From Campylobacterota bacterium (GTDB lineage: Bacteria > Campylobacterota > Campylobacteria > Campylobacterales > SZUA-545), in the NCBI GenBank assembly GCA_003561815.1, contig PWVP01000053.1, positions 1 to 7,102 on the forward strand: a stretch of 7,102 bases of DNA, given 5' to 3'. Made by a program: the position numbers and the translations under genes. The notes beneath the pieces were generated by a model. It was given only the letters and a program-made list of their open reading frames with translations, had not been told where the DNA came from and ran no database searches. Below, in pieces: positions 1-6,653 of the stretch. Each line of letters opens with the position of its first letter. The stretch's first letter is position 1.

Positions 1-1605
1 GCACCGAGTCTGGCGGGGCTGAAACGCACCGTGGGCGAAGGGGCGGCGAGCAATCCTTTCGATGATATTTTTGATGCCGAGTTTCTGCTGGTGATCGGCT
101 CTAACACCACCGAAGCCCACCCGATCGTCGCACAGCGCGTACTGGAAGCCGCCCGTGGCGGCACGCCGCTGGCCACGATGGATGTGCGCCGCATCACCCT
201 CTCTAAAGCGGCCGAGCAGGAGCTGATCATCCCCTATGAGGCCAATCTGCTCGTGCTGAACATGATGGCGCGGGTGATTATCGAGGAGGATCTGGTCAAC
301 CATGACTTTATCGCCACGCGCACCGAAGGGTACGAGGCGTATAAAGCGGCCCTACTGGCCGATCGGCACACCGATCCCGCCTTTTTCAAAACCGTGCCCG
401 GTTACGAGACGCTGGCCGATCAGATCCCCGAGGTGGCGCGACGTTATGCCAAAAGCCGCAGCCTGATCCTCTGGGGGTTAGGCGTGAGTGAGCATATCGA
501 CGGCAGTGATGCGGTCAGCGCTATCGCCCATTTGGCGCTCATCACCGGCAATGTGGGCGGACGGGGCAAAGGCCTGATGCCGCTACGCGGGCAGAACAAT
601 GTCCAGGGCGCCTGCGATATGGGGTGTCTGCCCTACTATCTGCCCGGCTACGGCGCACCTGCTAAAGAGGGGCTGATGACCCCGCAGATGATGGATGCGA
701 TGCTTGGCGGCGAGATGAAGGCGCTGTTTAATATGGGTGAAGATTTAGCCCATGTTCATGCGAACCTGAACAAAGTCCACGCCGCACTCGATCGGCTCGA
801 ACTGCTCTGTGTGAATGAGCTGTTTCCCACCGAGATCGCTAAAAAAGCGGATGTGATCTTCGGGGTGAAAAGCGCTTATGAAAAAGAGGGGATCTATATC
901 AACGCCGAGCGGCGGATGCATTTGAGTAGTCCGATGGTCAGCTGCGCACTGCCCGATGATTGGGAGGTGTTTGCGGCGATTGCGGCGCAGATGGGAAAAC
1001 CCCAGCCTTTTAAAAGCCACCGGGATCTGTGGCAGGCGGTGCGAAAGGCGGCACCGGGTCACTTTAGCGGGGCGAGTTATGAGCGGCTGGAGGCAGCCGG
1101 TCAGGAGGGGGTGCAGTGGCCGGTGGATGAGAGTGGCGGCACGGTGCGGCTGCATGAGGAGAGTTTTCGCACCCCCAATGGGCTAGGGCAGTTTATCTGG
1201 CGGCCCTGGCAGCCCCGCGGTCATGTGGCCGATCGGCAGTCCGGCACACAGGCGGGCTTCTGGCTCACCACCGGTCGGATCTTAGAGCACTACAACAACG
1301 CCGCACAGACCAAAGAGTCCATCAAGCTCGATCGCCGCTACGATTCGGACGAGATTTTGATTAGCCCCGAGGATGCGGCGCGGTTTGATATCACGCAGCT
1401 GCACCGGATGATCAGCACCTACGGTCAGAGCCGCGCTTTGAAGCTGCGTGTGCATAAAGGGATTCGTCCGGGGACACTTTATAGCACCTTTCACCACGCT
1501 AGAAGCCATATTAACTTCCTCTTTGGCGATGAGGGTGATAGCGAGACGCTGACACCGCGTTTCAAGGCGGTCAAGGTGATGCTTGAGCCGGGCGAAGGGG
1601 TTTGA
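1..1605 (+). CDS. fdhF: Formate dehydrogenase catalytic (alpha) subunit, C-terminal part; 5' end outside window
   Basis: Molybdopterin-family oxidoreductase that would oxidise formate to CO2. The frame is open from base 1, so 534 residues of a longer protein are visible; the N-terminal iron-sulfur region and the catalytic Cys/Sec lie upstream. Seen: a VIGSNTTEAHP cofactor-binding segment (about 92-126), the family signature RGQNNVQGACDMG (586-624), a NMGEDLAHVHAN segment, an AEKEG-like 'YEKEGIYINAERR' stretch, and a C-terminal dinucleotide-binding domain opening with LTTGRILEHYNN (about 1264-1299) and ending in RFKAVKVMLEP. These match formate dehydrogenase alpha subunits better than nitrate reductases, whose equivalent motifs differ. 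No FdhB or FdhC gene follows; the 3' end instead overlaps yraN by 23 bp. Whether the enzyme is NAD-linked, respiratory or hydrogenase-linked cannot be read from this part, so the symbol is a family label. Confidence 0.88.
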   Translation, partial: APSLAGLKRTVGEGAASNPFDDIFDAEFLLVIGSNTTEAHPIVAQRVLEAARGGTPLATMDVRRITLSKAAEQELIIPYEANLLVLNMMARVIIEEDLVNHDFIATRTEGYEAYKAALLADRHTDPAFFKTVPGYETLADQIPEVARRYAKSRSLILWGLGVSEHIDGSDAVSAIAHLALITGNVGGRGKGLMPLRGQNNVQGACDMGCLPYYLPGYGAPAKEGLMTPQMMDAMLGGEMKALFNMGEDLAHVHANLNKVHAALDRLELLCVNELFPTEIAKKADVIFGVKSAYEKEGIYINAERRMHLSSPMVSCALPDDWEVFAAIAAQMGKPQPFKSHRDLWQAVRKAAPGHFSGASYERLEAAGQEGVQWPVDESGGTVRLHEESFRTPNGLGQFIWRPWQPRGHVADRQSGTQAGFWLTTGRILEHYNNAAQTKESIKLDRRYDSDEILISPEDAARFDITQLHRMISTYGQSRALKLRVHKGIRPGTLYSTFHHARSHINFLFGDEGDSETLTPRFKAVKVMLEPGEGV

Positions 1606-1909
1606 GGCCGAAAGCCGCGCGGCGGCGTGGCTAAGCGATCAGGGGTTTACCATCCGCGATCGCAACTGGCTACGAAAGGGTGGCGAGCTGGATATTGTGG
1701 CCGAAAAAGAGGGGGTGATCCACTTTGTCGAGGTGAAATCCGGCGAGGGGTTTGATCCGATCTACGCCTTTACCCCGGCGAAGATGGCTAAAGTGATCCG
1801 AACGGCCCAGCAGTGGCTTCAGGCCAAACGGATCGATCGACCGTGGTGCGTGGATGCGCTGATAGTGCATGATGGGGAGTTTGAGCTGATCGAGAATGTG
1901 ACGCAGTAG
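1583..1909 (+). CDS. yraN: YraN/UPF0102-family endonuclease-like protein
   Basis: A 108-residue protein, about the usual YraN length. It has the family layout: N-terminal GFEAESRAAAWL helix, RNWLRKGGELDIVA (D37), then FVEVK (E50-x-K52), and CVDALIV near the end. D37/E50/K52 form the D-E-x-K core of the restriction-endonuclease-like fold also found in archaeal Holliday-junction resolvases. The cellular role of YraN is poorly defined; DNA recombination or repair is the family-level guess. The start is TTG at 1583: a stop (TGA 1577-1579) lies two codons upstream, and AAGGTG at 1573-1578 gives a fair ribosome binding site. The gene begins inside the fdhF coding region, so the two are probably co-transcribed and translationally coupled. 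Confidence 0.87.
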   Translation: MSRAKGFEAESRAAAWLSDQGFTIRDRNWLRKGGELDIVAEKEGVIHFVEVKSGEGFDPIYAFTPAKMAKVIRTAQQWLQAKRIDRPWCVDALIVHDGEFELIENVTQ

Positions 1910-1918
1910 TTTAAAGGT

Positions 1919-1938
1919 GCCCGCCCCGAAGGGCGAGC
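1919..1938. terminator. Short hairpin between convergent genes, possible weak terminator
   Basis: CGCCC (1922-1926), loop CGAA, GGGCG (1931-1935), extended by two more pairs (1919-1920 with 1937-1938) beyond a C/A mismatch. It sits in the 38 bp between the yraN stop and the stop of the minus-strand peroxidase gene, where a two-way terminator would be expected. There is no real T-tract on either side, so any termination is weak or Rho-assisted. Confidence 0.4.
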
Positions 1939-1947
1939 GGTGCGAGC

Positions 1948-2982
1948 TTACTGGTGCTCGTAGAAAGGCTGAGGACGGGGAGTGTCCGCTGTAGAGGCGG
2001 GCAGCATCGGATAGACCACCTCCGGCTTGCGCCCCTCAAGGGCCTCTAGGAAGGTGACGATGGAGCCAATCTCGCCCTGGGTGAGTTCCATGCCCAGCTG
2101 GATGTTGGCCATGATCTCAACCGCTTCGTGCAGATCCCATACGGTGCCGTTGTGGAAGTAGGGGGCGGTTTCGGTGATGTTGCGCAGGGTGGGTGTGCGC
2201 ACAAGACCATCTTCGTTTCCGCTAAAGTCGCCGATGTCGGCATACTCATACTGCCCCTCCCAGGCGAACGCTTCCATGGTGGCGCCGCCGGTTCCGATAC
2301 CGTTATGACACGCGGCACACCCCTTTTCGATAAAGGTGCGCAGACCCTCCTGCTCGGCTTTGCTCAGTGCGCGGGTGTCGCCGTTGAGGAAGTCGTCATA
2401 GCGGCTGGGGGTAACGAGAGTCGCCTCAAAAGCGGCGATCGCTTTACCGATGTTTTCGAAGGTGACCGGGTCTTTGCCGCTAAAGGAGCGCTCAAACTCT
2501 TTGACATAGGCCGGAATCGAACCGATACGCGCCACAGCGGTCTCGGCTGAGAGCGCCATCTCCGGAATCGCCTGGATAGGACCCATCGCCTGATCGGCCA
2601 GGTGCGGGCTGCGGCCATCCCAGAACTGCACACTGTTAAAGACCGAGTTGTAAACCGTCGGTGAGTTCAGGTGGTGGGGGTTGGGCTCCCAGCGGTGACC
2701 AACAGAGGTGGGCACGCCATCCACGCCGCCTAGACCGAGGTTGTGGCAGGTGTTACAGCTGATAATGCCGCTCTTAGAGAGGCGGGGGTCGAAGTAGAGC
2801 TTTTTGCCCAGCTGGATCTTCTCAGGGGTGAGCGGGTTGTCTTTCTGCTCGATCACCTTCATGAGCTCCGCTTGGCTAGCGGGGATCGGCTTTAGCCCGG
2901 CGGCTTTAGCCATGTCGATCAGATCCTGCGCGGCGTGCAGGGAGAAGGCCAAAAAGGCCACAGAGAGAAGAATGCGCTTCAT
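1948..2982 (-). CDS. Periplasmic di-haem cytochrome c peroxidase, paralogue 1
   Basis: A 344-residue member of the bacterial CCP/MauG family; it reduces H2O2 to water with electrons from a periplasmic cytochrome c. Seen: a Sec signal peptide (residues 1-17 or so, MKR then a hydrophobic run, likely cut near HAA|QD); haem 1 site CNTCH (76-80); haem 2 site CAACH (222-226); His96 in GHRW and Met291 in EIMANIQLG, at the positions of the sixth ligands known from Pseudomonas CCP (His71, Met275). The inter-haem Trp (W121 in QFWDGR) and the catalytic Gln137 and Glu141 are all present, so this is a complete enzyme. ATG at 2982 is preceded by AAGGAGA (2987-2993 on the plus strand), spacing 4-5. It lies 112 bp downstream of a close paralogue on the same strand. 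The tail PMLPASTADTPRP recurs in the paralogue. Confidence 0.95.
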   Translation of the reverse strand: MKRILLSVAFLAFSLHAAQDLIDMAKAAGLKPIPASQAELMKVIEQKDNPLTPEKIQLGKKLYFDPRLSKSGIISCNTCHNLGLGGVDGVPTSVGHRWEPNPHHLNSPTVYNSVFNSVQFWDGRSPHLADQAMGPIQAIPEMALSAETAVARIGSIPAYVKEFERSFSGKDPVTFENIGKAIAAFEATLVTPSRYDDFLNGDTRALSKAEQEGLRTFIEKGCAACHNGIGTGGATMEAFAWEGQYEYADIGDFSGNEDGLVRTPTLRNITETAPYFHNGTVWDLHEAVEIMANIQLGMELTQGEIGSIVTFLEALEGRKPEVVYPMLPASTADTPRPQPFYEHQ

Positions 2983-3094
2983 AGTGTCTCCTTGTGAAGT
3001 GTATGTGAAGCCCCATCGTACCTAAATAAAAAAAATTTCAAATTAACAGGTAAAACTAGATTATCCTCTTAACTGCCATCGGACCCATTTAGTC
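2983..3094 (-). promoter_or_regulatory. Intergenic region with candidate promoter for peroxidase paralogue 1
   Basis: This 112-bp AT-rich gap separates the two peroxidase genes. Read on the minus strand it contains TTGAAA (3041-3036), a T-rich stretch of 15 bp and GGTACGAT (TACGAT at 3020-3015), about 33 bp before the ATG. The 15-bp spacing is short for a classical sigma-70 site, but Campylobacterota promoters commonly rely on a -10 plus an upstream T-rich tract. It suggests that paralogue 1 can be transcribed separately from paralogue 2. No FNR- or PerR-type box was recognised. Confidence 0.35.
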
Positions 3095-4117
3095 CTATTC
3101 CAAAGGATCCGGGCGGGGGGTGCTGGCTGTGGAGGTGGGTAGCATCGGGATAACCACCCGGGGAATCTCCCCCTCCAGGGCCCTTAAGAAGGTGCTGATC
3201 TGATCGACCTCCTGGCGGGAGATGTGCACCCCCAGCTGCGCTTCGGCCATGATGCGGACCGCCTCCTCGATGCTCCAGACCGAACCGTTGTGAAAGTAGG
3301 GGGCGGTGAGCGTCAGGTTGCGCAGGGTGGGGACACGGGTGCGGCCATCCCGATCGCCTTTGAAGCTACCGATGTGTGCATAGGGAAACTGCCCCACCTC
3401 AGGAAACCGCTCTACACTGCCCCCGCCGATGCCCATGCCGTTGTGACAGCGGGTGCAATCTTTTCGGATAAAGACCTCTAGCCCCTCTTTTTCAGCCCCG
3501 CTCAGCGCCCGTACATCGCCGTGCAAGAAGCGATCGAAGCGTCCGGGGGTGACTAAAGTCGCCTCAAACGCCTCGATCGCTTTGGCGATATTCTCCAGCG
3601 TAACGGCGGGCTTCTCGCCGCGGAAGCTCTCTTCAAACCGGGCCACATACTCCGGGATCGATCCGATTCGCGCCTCGAGCTCTTCGCGGCTGATGGCCAT
3701 CTCGACCGGGTTCTGGATCGGTCCGGAGGCTTGATCGGCCAGGTGCGGGCTGCGGCCATCGTGAAACTGGGCGATATGAAAGACCGCGTTGAAGACGGTG
3801 GGGCTGTTGAGCCCCTGGGGGTTGGCCCGCCACTTGTGACCGATGGCTGCGGGGATGCCATCCACACCGCCTAGACCGAGGTTGTGGCAGGTGTTGCAGC
3901 TGATAATGCCGCTTTTAGAGAGGCGGGGGTCGAAGTAGAGCATCTTGCCCAGCTCAATCTTCTGTGGGGTGATGGGGTTTCCGGGCCGCTCGACATAATC
4001 GATTAGCGCCTGCTGGGTTTTGGGGATGGGCTTTAGCCCTGCTGCAAGCGCCTCTTCACGCAGCTGCGCACAGAGCAGACCGGTAAAGAGCACCACCATC
4101 CATCCGATGCGAATCAT
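3095..4117 (-). CDS. Periplasmic di-haem cytochrome c peroxidase, paralogue 2 (inter-haem Trp replaced by His)
   Basis: A 340-residue CCP/MauG-family protein, clearly homologous to its downstream neighbour over its full length. It has an N-terminal hydrophobic signal sequence (MIRIGWMVVLFTGLLCAQ); the Cys is not in a convincing lipobox, because the residue before it is Leu. Haem sites are CNTCH (74-78) and CTRCH (221-225). His94 (GHKW) and Met290 (RIMAEAQLG) sit at the expected sixth-ligand positions, and the catalytic Gln135 and Glu139 are kept. The striking change is QFHDGR: His119 replaces the Trp that in Pseudomonas CCP (W94) lies between the two haems. It could be a peroxidase with altered electron transfer, or a specialised MauG-like oxidase. 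The start ATG has only a GGGGG-type ribosome site (about 4122-4126). The gene is divergent from the pentapeptide gene. Confidence 0.94.
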   Translation of the reverse strand: MIRIGWMVVLFTGLLCAQLREEALAAGLKPIPKTQQALIDYVERPGNPITPQKIELGKMLYFDPRLSKSGIISCNTCHNLGLGGVDGIPAAIGHKWRANPQGLNSPTVFNAVFHIAQFHDGRSPHLADQASGPIQNPVEMAISREELEARIGSIPEYVARFEESFRGEKPAVTLENIAKAIEAFEATLVTPGRFDRFLHGDVRALSGAEKEGLEVFIRKDCTRCHNGMGIGGGSVERFPEVGQFPYAHIGSFKGDRDGRTRVPTLRNLTLTAPYFHNGSVWSIEEAVRIMAEAQLGVHISRQEVDQISTFLRALEGEIPRVVIPMLPTSTASTPRPDPLE

Positions 4118-4144
4118 GTTTTACCCCCGCTTTTTAGATTGAGC

Positions 4145-4150
4145 TATAAT
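4145..4150 (+). promoter_or_regulatory. Consensus -10 box (TATAAT) for the pentapeptide-repeat gene
   Basis: TATAAT is a perfect sigma-70 -10 hexamer, 38 bp upstream of the ATG at 4189. A T-rich stretch (4131-4135) and only a poor -35 (TTACCC, 4121-4126) precede it. It sits in a 71-bp divergent region and overlaps the -10 of the opposite gene. Confidence 0.6.
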
Positions 4151-4151
4151 A
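4146..4151 (-). promoter_or_regulatory. Candidate -10 box (TATTAT) for peroxidase paralogue 2
   Basis: On the minus strand TATTAT runs from 4151 to 4146, 28 bp before the peroxidase ATG. It shares five bases with the plus-strand TATAAT at 4145-4150. A weak TTGCGT lies 18 bp further upstream (4175-4170). The two divergent genes would compete for polymerase at this site. Confidence 0.4.
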
Positions 4152-4175
4152 CAACAAATCGCAGAGTAAACGCAA

Positions 4176-4182
4176 AAGGAGG
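4176..4182 (+). promoter_or_regulatory. Strong Shine-Dalgarno (AAGGAGG)
   Basis: AAGGAGG lies six bases before the ATG at 4189. It is the best ribosome binding site of any complete gene in the window; it fixes that start and suggests efficient translation of the pentapeptide-repeat protein. Confidence 0.85.
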
Positions 4183-4188
4183 TGTGCG

Positions 4189-4821
4189 ATGTGGCTAAAG
4201 GTAGCGGCGGTGTTGGCGGGTCTTGTTTCGGTGGCGTTGGCGTGTCAGCCGGGGGCGTTTGCCTACTGTCCGGGCGCGCAGCTGCACCACGCGCAACTAA
4301 CCGGGGCCAATCTCTACAGCAGCACCCTCTCAGAGGCGAGCCTCTTTCGTGCCAGAGCGGCCGGGGCCAATCTCGAAAACGCCAATCTGCGCGGTGCCGA
4401 TCTGCGGATGGCCGATCTGACCGGTGCCAATCTCACTGGAGCCGATCTGCGCGGCGCCTCTTTAAAGGGGGCGCTTCTAATCAGTGCAACACTGGATGGC
4501 GCCGATCTGCGCGGCGCCGATCTGCGCCGAAGCGATCTGATGCTCGCCTCGCTGCATGGGGCGGATCTGCAGGGGGCGGATCTCGCCTTTGCCTATCTGC
4601 GCGATAGCGATCTGCAGGGTGCCAACCTGCGCGAGAGCCGTCTTTGGTGGGCCAAGCTGCTGGGCACCAACCTGCAGGGCGTCGATCTGAGCTTCGCTTC
4701 GCTTCGCTGGACGGTGCTGGAACAGACCGATCTCTCGCAGGTGGCTTTGCGGGAGCAGACGGAGTTTCCCTGCAGCACGCTGCGTCCGCTGGAGGTGGCG
4801 TTTTACCGGCTGGAGCGCTAA
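4189..4821 (+). CDS. Exported pentapeptide-repeat protein
   Basis: A 210-residue protein made almost wholly of A(D/N)LxG-type pentapeptides from about residue 30 to 189, roughly 32 repeats in perfect register. This predicts a right-handed quadrilateral beta-helix of about eight coils. Residues 1-18 are a clear signal peptide (MWLK plus a hydrophobic run ending ALA|C), so the helix should lie in the periplasm or on the membrane. ALAC is only a partial lipobox (Leu at -2, Ala at -3), so lipoprotein versus ordinary secreted protein is undecided; C19, C27 and C194 could also form a disulfide. The last 20 residues (FPCSTLRPLEVAFYRLER) leave the repeat. Cytoplasmic relatives such as Qnr/MfpA mimic DNA and protect gyrase; export makes that unlikely here. 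The function is unknown. Its neighbours are divergent peroxidases and, 64 bp downstream, ribH. Confidence 0.9.
   Translation: MWLKVAAVLAGLVSVALACQPGAFAYCPGAQLHHAQLTGANLYSSTLSEASLFRARAAGANLENANLRGADLRMADLTGANLTGADLRGASLKGALLISATLDGADLRGADLRRSDLMLASLHGADLQGADLAFAYLRDSDLQGANLRESRLWWAKLLGTNLQGVDLSFASLRWTVLEQTDLSQVALREQTEFPCSTLRPLEVAFYRLER
4276..4755 (+). repeat. In-frame 15-nt coding repeat (pentapeptide array)
   Basis: About 32 degenerate 15-nt units follow one another without a break in register, each encoding a pentapeptide centred on Leu (often CTG within GATCTG). Some units remain nearly identical in DNA: the 18-mer GCCGATCTGCGCGGCGCC occurs at 4441-4458 and again at 4501-4518. This suggests growth by unit duplication. 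Confidence 0.85.
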
Positions 4822-4833
4822 GTGCAGATGTGG

Positions 4834-4839
4834 CAAAAT
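4834..4839 (+). promoter_or_regulatory. Possible -10 (CAAAAT) upstream of ribH
   Basis: The 64-bp gap between the pentapeptide gene and ribH contains TGGCAAAATTCG, a -10-like element about 47 bp before the ribH start. No good -35 was found. A promoter is expected here, since the upstream gene is unrelated, but the match is weak. Confidence 0.3.
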
Positions 4840-4885
4840 TCGCCCCAATAACGGCCCCATCTTCCCAACCGAAAAAGGACACTCC

Positions 4886-5356
4886 ATGCTAATCGAAGGC
4901 GGACTCTCGCTGGAAAAGACAGCCAAAATCGCTGTCATCGCTGCGCGCTTTAACCACATCATCACCGATCGTCTCGTGGAGGGGGCTAAAGATAGCTTTC
5001 TGCGCCACGGCGGCAGTGAGTCCAATCTGGACCTGGTTCTGGTGCCCGGCGCCTTTGAGATCCCGATGGTACTGAAAAAGGCGGTGACAACCGGCAAATA
5101 TGACGGCATCTGCTGTGTGGGCGCGGTGATTCGCGGCTCGACGCCACACTTTGACTATGTCTCGGCCGAGACCACCAAGGGGGTCGCTTCGGTGGCGCTT
5201 GACTCGGGGCTGCCGGTGACCTTCGGGGTGCTGACCACCGATACACTTGAGCAGGCGATTGAGCGGGCAGGCTCTAAAGCGGGCAATAAGGGCTTTGAGG
5301 CGATGACCGGGCTGATTGAGCTCATCAGCCTCTATGGGGCGCTGGAGAAGCGCTAG
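4886..5356 (+). CDS. ribH: 6,7-dimethyl-8-ribityllumazine synthase (riboflavin synthesis)
   Basis: Lumazine synthase condenses 5-amino-6-ribitylamino-uracil with 3,4-dihydroxy-2-butanone 4-phosphate, the penultimate step to riboflavin, in the cytoplasm. The 156-residue length is standard, and the numbering happens to match the Bacillus subtilis enzyme: F22 (ARFN) stacks on the substrate, VPGAFEIP (53-60) lines the site, H88 (GSTPHFDYV) is the catalytic His, and R127 binds phosphate. The end GNKGFEAM plus the C-terminal helix is complete. ATG at 4886 has AAGGA (4875-4879) six bases upstream. The stop overlaps the nusB GTG by one base. The ribH-nusB-pyrF order is known from Campylobacterota, where kdsA often precedes ribH; here kdsA is absent from that place. 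Confidence 0.97.
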   Translation: MLIEGGLSLEKTAKIAVIAARFNHIITDRLVEGAKDSFLRHGGSESNLDLVLVPGAFEIPMVLKKAVTTGKYDGICCVGAVIRGSTPHFDYVSAETTKGVASVALDSGLPVTFGVLTTDTLEQAIERAGSKAGNKGFEAMTGLIELISLYGALEKR

Positions 5357-5769
5357 TGTCCAGCCGACGAAACGCCCGCTTAGCGGCGGTGGGGATGCTC
5401 TATGCCTACGATGTGGGCAATGAGACCATCGCGGCCAAACCGGAGAGCTATCTGGATGAGCGGCGCCTTAAGGGTAAATACCGCGCCTTTGCCGAGGAGC
5501 TCTTTCGGGGCACTTTTGACCATCTGCAGGGCCTTGATGGGGCGCTTGAAAAGCACCTGAATGAGAGCTGGAGCTTCGATCGCTTCGGACGGCTGGAGCG
5601 GGCGATCTTGCGGCTGGCGGCCTATGAGCTGATCCATACACAGACCGATGGGCCCATTATTATCAATGAGGCGATCGAGATGGCCAAAGAGCTGGCCGAT
5701 GATGAGGCCCCCCGTTTGATTAACGGGATTTTGGAGTCTCTGCAGAAAGCCGCAAGAAGCGCCGCGTGA
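5356..5769 (+). CDS. nusB: Transcription antitermination factor NusB
   Basis: A 137-residue all-helical RNA-binding protein that, with NusE (ribosomal protein S10), binds boxA RNA and supports antitermination on rRNA operons. Seen: the N-terminal basic ARLAAVGMLYAYD helix (7-19), RAILRLAAYEL (82-92), IINEAIEMAKEL (102-113) and the closing RLINGILESL (120-129), all hallmarks of the NusB fold. The length is normal. The start is GTG at 5356, sharing one base with the ribH stop (TAG at 5354-5356), with GGAGAAG (5344-5349 region) as ribosome site inside the ribH end, so translation is coupled. The 3' end overlaps pyrF by four bases. Confidence 0.96.
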   Translation: MSSRRNARLAAVGMLYAYDVGNETIAAKPESYLDERRLKGKYRAFAEELFRGTFDHLQGLDGALEKHLNESWSFDRFGRLERAILRLAAYELIHTQTDGPIIINEAIEMAKELADDEAPRLINGILESLQKAARSAA

Positions 5770-6449
5770 CGCTCTGTGTCGCGCTGGATCTGGCCAGCGC
5801 CCGCGAAAACCTCAAACTGGCAGAGCAGCTTTCGGGCGAAAAGATCTGGTTTAAGGTGGGGCTTCGCAGCTTTATCCGCGATGGCTGGGGGTTTTTAGAT
5901 GAGCTTGATCGTGCAGGCGGCGCCAAGCCGGTTTTTCTCGATCTGAAGCTTCACGATATCCCCAAAACCATGGCCGATGCTGCTGAAGCGATCGCCGATC
6001 GGGGCGTGGCGATGTTTAATCTCCACGCCAGCGCCGGGCCAAGCGGACTGGCGACGGTGATGGATCGGCTTAGTGCCCGATCGTCGCGCCCGCTGGTGCT
6101 GGGGGTCACGGCGCTCACCAGCCTTTCAGAGCAGGAGTTTGAGGCGCTTTATCACGCGCCGCTTGAGCCAACAGCGGCGGCTATGGCGCGATCGTGCCAT
6201 GAGGCGGGGCTGGATGGGGTGGTCTGCTCGGTTCATGAGGTGGGCGCGATCAAGTCCGCCACACGATCGGACTTTTTAGCCCTCACGCCGGGAATCCGCC
6301 TGGCGCACAACGGCGAGGATGACCAAAACCGAATCGCCTCACCGGCCCAGGCACAAAAGCAGGGCTCAGACTTCATCGTGATGGGTCGGCCCATCTACGG
6401 CGCCAAAGATCCAGCGGCGGTGGTTCAAGAGGTTTTAGGCACGCTTTAA
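5766..6449 (+). CDS. pyrF: Orotidine 5'-phosphate decarboxylase (UMP synthesis)
   Basis: Decarboxylates OMP to UMP, the last step of de novo pyrimidine synthesis, as a cytoplasmic TIM-barrel dimer. At 227 residues it has the usual bacterial length. Seen: VALDLA (D8), WFKVGL (K30), the catalytic D-x-K-x-x-D in FLDLKLHDIPKT (D59, K61, D64), GVTALTS (113-119), LTPGIRL (173-179, R178) and the phosphate-binding VMGRPIYGAKDP (205-216, R208). The start is GTG at 5766, which overlaps the nusB stop in GTGA; the ribosome site is weak (AAGAAG), so coupling to nusB is likely. It is the last gene of the operon, 45 bp before the tRNA. Confidence 0.97.
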   Translation: MTLCVALDLASARENLKLAEQLSGEKIWFKVGLRSFIRDGWGFLDELDRAGGAKPVFLDLKLHDIPKTMADAAEAIADRGVAMFNLHASAGPSGLATVMDRLSARSSRPLVLGVTALTSLSEQEFEALYHAPLEPTAAAMARSCHEAGLDGVVCSVHEVGAIKSATRSDFLALTPGIRLAHNGEDDQNRIASPAQAQKQGSDFIVMGRPIYGAKDPAAVVQEVLGTL

Positions 6450-6472
6450 GCCGATCTTCAATGATAAGGGTC

Positions 6473-6478
6473 TAAAAT
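6473..6478 (+). promoter_or_regulatory. Likely -10 (TAAAAT) of the tRNA-Ser gene
   Basis: GGTCTAAAATCG gives a good -10, 16 bp before the mature tRNA 5' end, so transcription would start within about ten bases of the tRNA. The upstream 24 bp carry no clear -35 and no pyrF terminator was recognised, so readthrough from pyrF is also possible. Confidence 0.55.
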
Positions 6479-6494
6479 CGCGATTCTCTTTTGC

Positions 6495-6584
6495 GGACAG
6501 GTGGGTGAGTGGCTGAAACCACACCCCTGCTAAGGGTGCATACCTTCGCGGGTATCGAGGGTTCGAATCCCTCCCTGTCCGCCA
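6495..6584 (+). tRNA. tRNA-Ser (anticodon GCT), CCA encoded
   Basis: A complete class II tRNA of 90 nt. The acceptor stem is GGACAGG (6495-6501) with CCTGTCC (6574-6580), then discriminator G and an encoded CCA (6582-6584). The anticodon stem is CACCC/GGGTG (6522-6526, 6534-6538) with loop CTGCTAA and anticodon GCT at 6529-6531. The long variable arm ATACC-TTCGCG-GGTAT (6540-6555) is typical of serine tRNA, and the T arm is GAGGG-TTCGAAT-CCCTC (6557-6573). It reads AGC/AGU codons. The 3' end coincides with the change from core genome to unusual sequence, making it a candidate integration site. Confidence 0.98.
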
Positions 6585-6653
6585 CTTCTGAACACCCAAC
6601 AAGCCCTCTCCACCAAACAAAAAATCAAAAACTAGAACAGCGATAAAAACACT

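Noticed and set aside
3066..3094. Terminator after peroxidase paralogue 2
   Set aside because: Only a 4-bp GGAC/GTCC stem with a 7-nt loop and no T-tract was found.
4189..4250. Clear lipoprotein signal in the pentapeptide protein
   Set aside because: ALAC has Leu at -2 and Ala at -3, so the lipobox is only partial; recorded as undecided rather than called.
4477..5109. 210-codon minus-strand frame opposite the pentapeptide gene and ribH
   Set aside because: It spans two well-supported genes and reads as a repetitive Q-I-G/A pattern that mirrors the pentapeptide repeats; a GC-rich shadow.
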